Positions 24,980 through 32,596 of a DNA stretch of 64,000 nt are shown here, in pieces. The notes below the pieces were generated by a model. It was given only the letters and a program-made list of their open reading frames with translations. It searched no databases and was not told where the DNA came from. The translations under genes were made by a program, and so were the position numbers. The stretch comes from JAZKFT01 sp039925965 (GTDB taxonomy: Bacteria; Bacteroidota; Bacteroidia; Chitinophagales; Chitinophagaceae): NCBI GenBank assembly GCA_039925965.1, contig JBDSXW010000029.1, positions 1-64,000 of the forward strand, written 5' to 3'. Numbering within the stretch: position 1 is the first letter of the stretch; each line of letters opens with the position of its first letter.

Positions 24980-25114
24980 ATGAGCAAACCCGTACTTTCC
25001 GAAGGGGTCGGATTTATTGTCAGCATCCTCTTATTTGCTATCGTGGCTGTCGTGCTCATGATCACTTTATTGGTGTCGTTCAAATGGAAAGACACTTTGC
25101 TGATGCCAGGATGA
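24980..25114 (+). CDS. Single-helix small membrane protein, 44 residues
   Basis: ATG-to-TGA frame of 45 codons. The product starts MSKPVLSEGVGFIVSILLFA, continues with a 24-residue hydrophobic core to about residue 34, and ends FKWKDTLLMPG. It has one transmembrane segment with a short soluble tail. The frame stands isolated in a 590-nt gap between convergent genes. The strict helix and clean start support a real small protein, but I know no family. Octamer repeats begin at its stop codon. Confidence 0.45.
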   Translation: MSKPVLSEGVGFIVSILLFAIVAVVLMITLLVSFKWKDTLLMPG

Positions 25115-25151
25115 TTGGTTGTTAGTCGATTGGTTCATTGGTAACTGGTTA
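25113..25151. repeat. GATTGGTT octamer-like array
   Basis: Units GATTGGTT, GTTAGTC, GATTGGTT, CATTGGTA and ACTGGTTA run from the stop codon of the small membrane protein. The inverted form TAACCAACCAATCAC stands near the ROK stop codon at about 25213-25227. Confidence 0.65.
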
Positions 25152-25222
25152 ATCAGCTGCTGAGAAAATATACATTCGAAATTCATTATGAATCAGCCGA
25201 AAGTTTATGAATAACCAACCAA

Positions 25223-26203
25223 TCACTTAGTTTCCCATACTAACGCGCTGGCGCCGAGGATCGCCGCATCACTCTCCCGCAGCAAGCTGAAAAGCAATTT
25301 TACTTTGTTCTTAAAAATAGGTAACAGGTTCTCTTCCATTGACTTGCGGATAGGTGCGAGCAGCAGTTCCCCTGCTTTAGTAGGTCCGCCAAAAAGTATA
25401 ATGGCTTCTGGGGAGGAGAACATTACAAAATTGGCCAGGGCCATTCCCAATATATTACCGGTATATTCAAACACCTGCCTGGCTATTTCATCGCCTTCTT
25501 CAGCACAATCGAATATGTTCCGGCTCTCCAATTCATCAACCGGGTAGCTGCGGAGCAACGAGGTTTTTCCCGGATGTTTTTCCAGCAGTTCCAGGGCAGT
25601 AAGCCGCATACCGGTAGCAGAGGCATATATTTCCAGCGAGCCGTGTGAACCCGTTCCGGGATGGTACCGGCCACCCGGGATAATAATCGTATGTCCCAGT
25701 TCTCCGGCAAATCCATCATGTCCGTAGATCAACTGTCCATTGGCTACTATGCCGCTCCCAACACCGGTACCCAGTGTGATCATGATGAAATCCTTCATGC
25801 CACGGGCGGCCCCGTACATCATTTCTCCTATCGCAGCTGCGTTAGCATCGTTGGTGAGTGCTGCTGGCAATTTGAATTTTTTCACCATCAGTTCAGTAAA
25901 AGGAATCACACCTTCCCAGGGCAGGTTGGGGGCATACTCAATGGTACCGGTATAGTAGTTGCCATTAGGTGCCCCTACACCAATGCCTTTGATTTCCTCC
26001 ATCCCGCCTATACTGCTGATTGCAGGTTCGATGGCCTCATATAATTCGTCAATAAAATCTGCTACTTTATCATGTTTCCGGGTACTGATAGCGCCGCGGT
26101 AAAAGATGTCGCCACGCTGGTCTACAATACCGAATTTAGTATTGGTGCCGCCAATGTCGATGCCGATGGCATATTGTGAATGCAAAAAAGCTGATGCAGG
26201 CAT
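25223..26203 (-). CDS. ROK family sugar kinase (probable glucokinase)
   Basis: Protein of 326 residues. The ATP-binding phosphate-1 motif GIDIGGTNTKFGIVD is at about 14-28. The sugar-binding block LTNDANAAAIGEMMYGA and the phosphate-2 motif TLGTGVGSGIV are clear. The next ROK block, normally C-x-C-G-x2-G-C-L-E with zinc, reads H-P-G-T-G-S-H-G-S-L-E here: the first His and the Glu stay, but all cysteines are gone. It is likely to phosphorylate glucose or a related hexose at the 6-OH. It is the second gene of a leftward pair, 55 nt after the FHS sugar importer, so the pair imports and traps a sugar. Confidence 0.88.
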   Translation of the reverse strand: MPASAFLHSQYAIGIDIGGTNTKFGIVDQRGDIFYRGAISTRKHDKVADFIDELYEAIEPAISSIGGMEEIKGIGVGAPNGNYYTGTIEYAPNLPWEGVIPFTELMVKKFKLPAALTNDANAAAIGEMMYGAARGMKDFIMITLGTGVGSGIVANGQLIYGHDGFAGELGHTIIIPGGRYHPGTGSHGSLEIYASATGMRLTALELLEKHPGKTSLLRSYPVDELESRNIFDCAEEGDEIARQVFEYTGNILGMALANFVMFSSPEAIILFGGPTKAGELLLAPIRKSMEENLLPIFKNKVKLLFSLLRESDAAILGASALVWETK

Positions 26204-26258
26204 TTTGAGATGGTATGATTGTGAGTAAAAATGATTTGGATCTATTCCGGATCAATAG

Positions 26259-27740
26259 TTAATGCGCCACTTCAAGTTTCTGATCGTAATCGATTCCCTG
26301 GGCTCTTAAAATCCCTTTTGCCCGTATGGCATAAAATGCGAGGTATATAAAACAAGCAACGCCGACCAAATAACTCCATTGAATACCAACGACATGATCG
26401 GCCAGTAAACCCTGCGTGATACTGATGATACCGCCGCCCATGATCATCATAATAAGGAGGCTGGATCCATTATTGGTATGGCGCCCCAGGCCAGCAACAG
26501 CCAATGTAAAAATGCAGGGCCAAAGGGTAGAACAGAACAGGCCAACGCTTATAAATGCATAAACGCTTATCATCCCATCGGCCAGCATACCGATAACTAG
26601 GGCAACGATGGCAAGGCCGCTATAAATGAGCAACTGACTTGCAGGATTTCCTTTGCTCAAAAGATTACCAACGATCATGGCAACAATAATAAAAGCATAT
26701 ACGTAAAAAGGAGTGAGGTCATGATTGGCGATTTTGTTAACCAACAGGAATACACCAAAAGCAATGTAAGGCATAAAGAAACTGAGGATCTTTTTGGCGC
26801 CAGCCGAGATGTCAAAAGCTCCCACAGATGACGTCCAGCGGCCAATCATCAGGCTTGCCCAATAGAGCGAAACGTATGGTGCTACATTTTCTGTAGCCGT
26901 ACCGAGATGCGCTTTCATAAACCCGGGCAGGTTGGATGCTGTGCTTACTTCAACCCCAACGTACACAAAAATGGCAATCATTCCCAACCATAATTGGGGA
27001 TATTTTAGAGGCGATCCACGGTCGATGGCAACCGGTGATGTATTAACATCTTCCGCTTTTAATGTTTCAATTTTATCCGGAATATTAGAAAACTTGAAGA
27101 CAATAGCGGCAACGAGAAAAGCAGCGCCCAGTATGAGATAGGGCGTTTTAACAGCCTCAATACTGGCCACAGATTTTACACCTGTTGCTGCACCGAAAAT
27201 GGCAAAGCTTACAATCAATGGACCGATTGTGGTACCAAAATTATTAACGCCACCTGCCATACTTAATCTTTGTGAACCCGTCTTTGGGTCTCCCATCACA
27301 ATCGCTAGCGGATTAGCCGCCGTTTGCTGTAACGAAAAGCCAAGCCCCACAATAAACAGGCCCGACAACATTAATGGAAAAGAAGCAGTGTTGGCAGCGG
27401 GGTAAAATAACAAAGTACCTAACGCCGATATTACCAGACCAAGGGCGATGCCATTTTTATAACCAATCTTATTAAGAATATCACCTTTAGTCCAATAAGA
27501 AATGAGCATATAGATAACCGACCCTACCGTGTACGCCACGTAAAATGCAAAAGATACCATCTGAGATTGACCCTGGCTCAATCCAAGTTTTTCTTTAAAT
27601 ACCGGGATCAGGATATCATTACTGGCTGCAACAAAACCCCAGAAAAAAAACACCGATATCAACACAGAAAATTGTCCCCAGTTGGTTTGAATTTTACCCG
27701 GCGCAGGCATTTGATGCGCTGAACTCTTTGTTGGATTCAT
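26259..27740 (-). CDS. FHS-family sugar MFS transporter (glucose/galactose or fucose type)
   Basis: Inner-membrane proton symporter of 493 residues with 12 hydrophobic segments. The first helix has FFFWGFVAASNDILIPVFKE, the hallmark of the fucose-galactose-glucose:H+ family. The central LGFSLQQTAANPLAIVMGDP and AGGVNNFGTTIGPLIV motifs match GluP-like members. The downstream ROK kinase gene makes glucose the likely substrate. The upstream region, divergent from glgA, contains a TGACAC-N7-GTGTCA dyad and a near-consensus -7 box (TAAACTTG, one mismatch) close to the start. Confidence 0.9.
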   Translation of the reverse strand: MNPTKSSAHQMPAPGKIQTNWGQFSVLISVFFFWGFVAASNDILIPVFKEKLGLSQGQSQMVSFAFYVAYTVGSVIYMLISYWTKGDILNKIGYKNGIALGLVISALGTLLFYPAANTASFPLMLSGLFIVGLGFSLQQTAANPLAIVMGDPKTGSQRLSMAGGVNNFGTTIGPLIVSFAIFGAATGVKSVASIEAVKTPYLILGAAFLVAAIVFKFSNIPDKIETLKAEDVNTSPVAIDRGSPLKYPQLWLGMIAIFVYVGVEVSTASNLPGFMKAHLGTATENVAPYVSLYWASLMIGRWTSSVGAFDISAGAKKILSFFMPYIAFGVFLLVNKIANHDLTPFYVYAFIIVAMIVGNLLSKGNPASQLLIYSGLAIVALVIGMLADGMISVYAFISVGLFCSTLWPCIFTLAVAGLGRHTNNGSSLLIMMIMGGGIISITQGLLADHVVGIQWSYLVGVACFIYLAFYAIRAKGILRAQGIDYDQKLEVAH

Positions 27741-27826
27741 AAAGCAAGTTTAATAAGGTGAAATGGCATAAAGTGATAAAAATAAATGCTTTGGGCTATA
27801 CACTGTTTATTATTATCGTGTTTCTA

Positions 27827-27845
27827 TGACACAATATAGGTGTCA
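27827..27845. promoter_or_regulatory. Dyad TGACAC-N7-GTGTCA between divergent sugar genes
   Basis: A 19-bp perfect-arm dyad roughly midway in the 299-nt divergent region between the sugar importer operon and glgA. Position and symmetry suit an operator for a dimeric repressor. No regulator gene is adjacent. Confidence 0.35.
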
Positions 27846-28039
27846 ACAGAATAATAGCTATAAAATGCGGTAATTGGATTCTGAAAGATGGCATTGAGCA
27901 CATCCGCACAAAAGATATTTACATCCCTCCATAATAAATTCTTCCGGCCGTTTTGCAGCCAGAAAAAAAATTATGGATAACCGACACCCGAATCAAAAAA
28001 ATCCCACTAATTTGTTTCGATTATCAAAAGAACGATTGC

Positions 28040-29692
28040 ATGGAAATAATTCACGTAAGTGCCGAATGCTACCCCGTAGCCAAAGCGGGTGGTTTGGGTG
28101 ATGTAGTAGGCGCTTTGCCGAAATACCAAAACAAGCTCGGCCATACTGCCAAAGTGGTAATGCCCATGTACCGCACCAAATTCCTTTACGAAAACGAATG
28201 GGAAACCGTTCACGAAGGCGGCACCTATCTCGGGTCACAATGGTTTCGCTATGCCGTTATTAAAGAAACCACCAATAAGCTGGGCTTCGAACTTTACCTG
28301 GTAGATATTAATGGCATGCTGGACCGCGAACAGGTATATGGCTATAGCGACGATACGGAACGTTTTGTTGCGTTCCAGATCGCTGTTTTGCACTGGATCA
28401 GCCAATGGAAGGACCTCCCCGATATGCTCCATTGCCACGATCACCATACGGCCCTTATTCCCTTTATGGTCAGGTATTGCTATGGCATCGACCGGTTGCG
28501 CAATATCCGCACCACACTTACCATCCATAACGGCCAATACCAGGGATGGATGGGCTGGGATAAATCGAACCTTATACCTGCTTACGACGTCTGGAAATCG
28601 GGCTTGCTCGAATGGAATTACATGATTAATCCGCTGGCATGCGGTGTTCGCTGCGCCGATGCCGTAACCACCGTAAGTAATAGTTATCTCGAAGAACTGC
28701 GTTATTCAGCTAACGGCCTTGAAAAACTATTCGAATATGAGAAAGGCAAATGTGTAGGCATCCTGAATGGTATCGACAACGAGGTATGGGATCCTGCTAC
28801 CGACCAATACCTGGAACATCATTTCAACCTTGAAGATGTGAACGACGGAAAGGCAGCCAATAAATGGTGGCTCTGCGAACGATTTAAACTGGAAGCAGAC
28901 AAACCCCTGATTATTTTTATTGGACGACTTGTGGGAGAAAAAGCCGCGGAGATACTGCCACAAGCTATCGGCGAATCCATTTTGCTGAACGATGGAAATG
29001 TCAACTTCCTGGTACTGGGCAGTGGCGACACCAGTATTGAATCGCAGCTACAGAATATGGTACCCTCGCTGAAGGGTAAATTCAATTGTTTTATCGGCTA
29101 CAACGAGCAATTGGCCCATCGCATGTACGCCGGGGCCGATTTCTTACTGATGCCCAGCCGTGTAGAACCCTGTGGCCTCAACCAGATGTATGCCCTTCGC
29201 TATGGTACCGTGCCGATGGTGCGACGCACAGGTGGTTTAAAAGATACGGTTAAAGATATCTCTGAACCCGACGACCAGGGCTTTGGCTTATGCTTTAACG
29301 AGGCTACCGCTGCTGATGTGATTGCCAGCGTGGAGCGGGCAGTGGGCTGGTACATGCACGCCCCGGAAATATTAAGCGCAGCCCGTAAAAGAATGATGGT
29401 AATTGATCATAGCTGGGAAAGCAGCGCCCAGGCCTACATTGAGGTATATGGCATGCCTTATATGCCACCACCGATCATTGCTGAGGAGACGTTAGCAGGT
29501 GAAAACGCAAAGGCGCCACCTACCAAAAAAGGCATAAATAAAAAAGTAAACCAGGGTGCTGCCAACGAAGCTGCCTCCGATGAGACCGAAGATAATCTGC
29601 CTGTTGCCATTGAAACCGAACAATTGCCCGGCCTGGATAACACTACCAATGTGGCACCAAAAAAACTTCCAAAAAGAAAAAAAGAAAGCTAG
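28040..29692 (+). CDS. glgA: Glycogen synthase (ADP-glucose), with C-terminal extension
   Basis: GT5 enzyme of 550 residues that extends alpha-1,4-glucan from ADP-glucose. The ADP-glucose motif K-A-G-G-L-G-D is at 15-21 (VSAECYPVAKAGGLGDVVGAL). The C-terminal GT-B half carries IIFIGRLVGEKAAEILPQAI and the E-P-C-G-L-N-Q-M-Y block. I use the ATG at 28040; the longer frame from 27953 adds 29 residues before the conserved start. The last 75 residues (after YGMPYMPPP) are low-complexity, with acidic then lysine-rich segments ending KKLPKRKKES, and are absent from standard GlgA. The next gene, glgC, makes the substrate. Confidence 0.95.
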   Translation: MEIIHVSAECYPVAKAGGLGDVVGALPKYQNKLGHTAKVVMPMYRTKFLYENEWETVHEGGTYLGSQWFRYAVIKETTNKLGFELYLVDINGMLDREQVYGYSDDTERFVAFQIAVLHWISQWKDLPDMLHCHDHHTALIPFMVRYCYGIDRLRNIRTTLTIHNGQYQGWMGWDKSNLIPAYDVWKSGLLEWNYMINPLACGVRCADAVTTVSNSYLEELRYSANGLEKLFEYEKGKCVGILNGIDNEVWDPATDQYLEHHFNLEDVNDGKAANKWWLCERFKLEADKPLIIFIGRLVGEKAAEILPQAIGESILLNDGNVNFLVLGSGDTSIESQLQNMVPSLKGKFNCFIGYNEQLAHRMYAGADFLLMPSRVEPCGLNQMYALRYGTVPMVRRTGGLKDTVKDISEPDDQGFGLCFNEATAADVIASVERAVGWYMHAPEILSAARKRMMVIDHSWESSAQAYIEVYGMPYMPPPIIAEETLAGENAKAPPTKKGINKKVNQGAANEAASDETEDNLPVAIETEQLPGLDNTTNVAPKKLPKRKKES

Positions 29693-29715
29693 CACCCCAT
29701 CACCAACCGTGGGTC

Positions 29716-29750
29716 AAATCATAAATCCTACATCGTAAATCCTAAATCAG
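29716..29750. repeat. AAATCCT heptamer array
   Basis: Five units AAATCAT, AAATCCT, ACATCGT, AAATCCT and AAATCAG in the 109-nt spacer between glgA and glgC. Confidence 0.8.
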
Positions 29751-29801
29751 TTCGATATGTTTCTTTCCACCCGCAATTCAAACAAACTAAATAGTTTTCG
29801 T

Positions 29802-31076
29802 ATGGCAAAATCAACCATCGCAATCATCCTTGGCGGCGGCGCCGGCTCACGCCTGTTTCCGCTAACCGCCACCAGGAGCAAGCCGGCAGTACCAATTGCA
29901 GGTAAATACCGGTTAGTAGATATTCCTATCAGCAACTGCATCAACAGCAATATCAACCGCATGTTTGTATTGACCCAATACAATAGCGCCTCCCTCAACA
30001 AGCATATTAAAAATACTTATGCCTTCAGTAATTTCAGCAGTGGGTTTGTGGATATACTGGCGGCAGAACAAACCCCTGATAACCTGGGCTGGTTCCAGGG
30101 TACCTCCGATGCTGTACGTCAATCATTAAAGCACCTGGACCAGCATGAATCAGAATTTGTTTTAATACTTAGCGGCGACCAGTTGTACCAGATGGACTTC
30201 CAGGAAATGATCGATAACCATGTGGCCACCGGCGCGGATATATCTATCGCTACGATACCTGTGGGCGACCGCGATGCCCCCGAGTTTGGCATCATGAAAG
30301 TAAACGATGAAGGAATGATTACTTCTTTTATTGAAAAGCCAAATAAAGAGTTGCTGCCGGAGTGGGTTAGTGATACTGGCGATGAAATGAAAACTCAGGG
30401 GCGCAATTACCTGGCTTCTATGGGCATCTACGTTTTTAACCGCAAGCTGTTGTATAAATTATTGTTGGAAACCCATCCCAACGCTACTGATTTTGGCAAG
30501 GAAATTTTACCGGGCTCCATAGATGAATTTAAAGTGGCCAGCTACCAGTACGATGGCTATTGGACCGATATTGGAAATATCTATTCGTTTTTTGAAGCCA
30601 ACCTGGCACTCACCCTTGACCTGCCTCCTTTTAATTTGTTCGATAATGAAAAAGCGGTGTATACAAGGGCCCGCATGCTCCCACCGGCAAAGATCAGCGG
30701 CACTACATTAGAAAAAACTATCATTGCCGAAGGCTCTATTATTAATGCTTCAAGAATTGAAAACAGCGTAATTGGTATTCGCAGCCGCATCGGCAGCGGT
30801 ACCACAATTGTAAGCTGCTACCTGATGGGCAGTGATTACTACCAAACGGTAAACCAGATGGCTGAATCGATTGAAAAAGGTGTACCTAAAATTGGGATTG
30901 GCGAAAGGTGCTACCTCCGCAACTGTATTGTGGATAAAGATGCCAAAATAGGCGACGATGTAAGCATCAATGGTGGCGACCATCTCGAGCCTGGCGATCA
31001 CCCTGCTTATACAGTTAAAGATGGTGTGGTGGTGATCAAAAAAGGAGCAGTTATCAATAACGGTTTTAAACTATAA
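29802..31076 (+). CDS. glgC: Glucose-1-phosphate adenylyltransferase (ADP-glucose pyrophosphorylase)
   Basis: Enzyme of 424 residues that makes ADP-glucose from ATP and glucose 1-phosphate, the committed step of glycogen synthesis. The nucleotidyltransferase N-terminus is AIILGGGAGSRLFPLTATRS, followed by KPAVPIAGKYRLVDIPISNC. LSGDQLYQMD is the metal-binding loop and FIEKPNKE the sugar-phosphate site. The C-terminal 130 residues form the left-handed beta-helix (IGIRSRIGSGTTIVSCYLMG). The ATG at 29802 fits family starts; the 29757 frame start is rejected. It is in one unit with glgA. Confidence 0.95.
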   Translation: MAKSTIAIILGGGAGSRLFPLTATRSKPAVPIAGKYRLVDIPISNCINSNINRMFVLTQYNSASLNKHIKNTYAFSNFSSGFVDILAAEQTPDNLGWFQGTSDAVRQSLKHLDQHESEFVLILSGDQLYQMDFQEMIDNHVATGADISIATIPVGDRDAPEFGIMKVNDEGMITSFIEKPNKELLPEWVSDTGDEMKTQGRNYLASMGIYVFNRKLLYKLLLETHPNATDFGKEILPGSIDEFKVASYQYDGYWTDIGNIYSFFEANLALTLDLPPFNLFDNEKAVYTRARMLPPAKISGTTLEKTIIAEGSIINASRIENSVIGIRSRIGSGTTIVSCYLMGSDYYQTVNQMAESIEKGVPKIGIGERCYLRNCIVDKDAKIGDDVSINGGDHLEPGDHPAYTVKDGVVVIKKGAVINNGFKL

Positions 31077-31123
31077 CCACCTGCAAGTATTCCATGATAC
31101 TATTCATTTTTAATTAATTACAG

Positions 31124-31151
31124 CAGGAACTATAACAGGTTCCTGTTTTTT
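31124..31151 (+). terminator. Intrinsic terminator after glgC
   Basis: CAGGAAC, 8-nt loop, GTTCCTG and six T, 48 nt after the glgC stop codon. Confidence 0.85.
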
Positions 31152-31163
31152 GTTGAACCTTAG

Positions 31164-31190
31164 TTTACACAATGCCCTTTTTTGTGTAAA
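31164..31190. promoter_or_regulatory. Dyad TTTACACAA-N9-TTGTGTAAA upstream of the maltodextrin operon
   Basis: Perfect 9-bp inverted repeat centred about 91 nt before the ATG of the SLC45 gene, followed by ATATACACAT. It fits an operator for a maltose-type regulator of LacI or SusR kind. The regulator is not in this window. Confidence 0.45.
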
Positions 31191-31267
31191 ATATACACAT
31201 TAACCCAAAAAAACTTTATTTTCGGGCCTGCTTGTAATTCTTCATTCACCGACTAATAACGATTGCT

Positions 31268-32590
31268 ATGGCAGAAACTGCTGTTAAACCCCGTCTCTCT
31301 ATCTGGCAAATAATAAACATGAGTGTTGGCTTTTTAGGCATTCAGTTCGGCTGGGATTTACAGAGGGCTAATATGGGTCCTATCTACGAATATTTACACG
31401 CGGATGCGGACAAAATCCCCATCCTTTTTTTAGCAGCTCCGTTAACCGGCCTTTTGGTGCAACCAGTTATCGGTTATATGAGTGACCGCACCTGGCACCC
31501 AAAATGGGGACGAAGAAGGCCCTACTTTTTAGTTGGAGCTGTTGTAAGTTCGATAGCCTTACTTTTTATGCCACACAGCCCTGCGCTCTGGATAGCCGCA
31601 GGCCTGCTATGGGTTTTAGATGTTTTCGGTAATGTGGCGATGGAACCATTCCGGGCCTTTGTTACCGATAAATTATCAGACCAGCAGCGTACACAAGGTT
31701 TTGTGATGCAAAGTTTGATGATCGGACTGGGTGGTTGTATTGCATCAGCTTTGCCATGGATGATGACCAATTTATTTCATTTTAAAAATACCGCAGCGAG
31801 TGGCATTATTCCAGACAACGTTAAATGGTCGTTTTATATAGGCGCCGTATTTTTCCTGGGTGCTGTATTGTGGACGGTCTTTACCTCAAAAGAGTATCCG
31901 CCAACGGAGGCTGAGCTGGCATTGGCCAAAGAAGAAAAAAAACATAGTAAAGGTGTTTTTTCCGAAATAATGATTGCAATAAAGCAAATGCCTAAACGCA
32001 TGAAAATGCTGGCCCTGGTTCAGTTTTTCACCTGGCCAGGATTGTTTCTGATGTGGTTCTATTATAGTACGGCTGTAGCCCGTAATGTATTTGGGGCCAC
32101 AAGTGAAACTGATCCGCTGTATGCTCAGGGTACCGGGTTCGCCGGACTTACCCTTTCCTTCTACAATGTGATCACTTTCGTTTTCTCATTATTCTTCCTT
32201 CCCTTTATTGCCAATAAATTGGGCAGAAAACTGACCCATAGCATTTGTCTTTTTTGTGGAGCTATGGGTCTCATCAGCGTTGCCTTTGTAAGCAACAGGT
32301 ACATGTTGTACGTAAGCATGACTGGAGTTGGCATAGCCTGGGCAAGTATTCTATCAATGCCATATGCAATGCTTAGCGGTGTATTGCCACCAAATAAAGT
32401 AGGTATTTACATGGGTATTTTTAATTTCTTCATTGTATTGCCGGAGATTATTGCTTCGCTTGGGTTTGGATGGATCATGAAAAACGTTTTGCATAACGAT
32501 CGACTTGCAGCCGTGGAGATCGGCGGCGTTTTAATGATAATAGCCGCCATTCTTTGCTACCTATTTGTAAATGAAAAAGAAAACGTATAA
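31268..32590 (+). CDS. SLC45-type MFS transporter, probable maltose/maltodextrin importer
   Basis: Inner-membrane transporter of 440 residues with 12 predicted helices. The N-terminus GFLGIQFGWDLQRANMGPIY and the intracellular loop YMSDRTWHPKWGRRRPYF match the SLC45/GPH sucrose-maltose porter group. The motif VFGNVAMEPFRAFVTDKL follows helix 4. The amylase gene starts 6 nt after the stop codon, so the two are one operon: the amylase releases maltose or maltodextrins and this protein brings them across the inner membrane. The upstream dyad suggests sugar-responsive control. Confidence 0.88.
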   Translation: MAETAVKPRLSIWQIINMSVGFLGIQFGWDLQRANMGPIYEYLHADADKIPILFLAAPLTGLLVQPVIGYMSDRTWHPKWGRRRPYFLVGAVVSSIALLFMPHSPALWIAAGLLWVLDVFGNVAMEPFRAFVTDKLSDQQRTQGFVMQSLMIGLGGCIASALPWMMTNLFHFKNTAASGIIPDNVKWSFYIGAVFFLGAVLWTVFTSKEYPPTEAELALAKEEKKHSKGVFSEIMIAIKQMPKRMKMLALVQFFTWPGLFLMWFYYSTAVARNVFGATSETDPLYAQGTGFAGLTLSFYNVITFVFSLFFLPFIANKLGRKLTHSICLFCGAMGLISVAFVSNRYMLYVSMTGVGIAWASILSMPYAMLSGVLPPNKVGIYMGIFNFFIVLPEIIASLGFGWIMKNVLHNDRLAAVEIGGVLMIIAAILCYLFVNEKENV

Positions 32591-32596
32591 GTCTTT

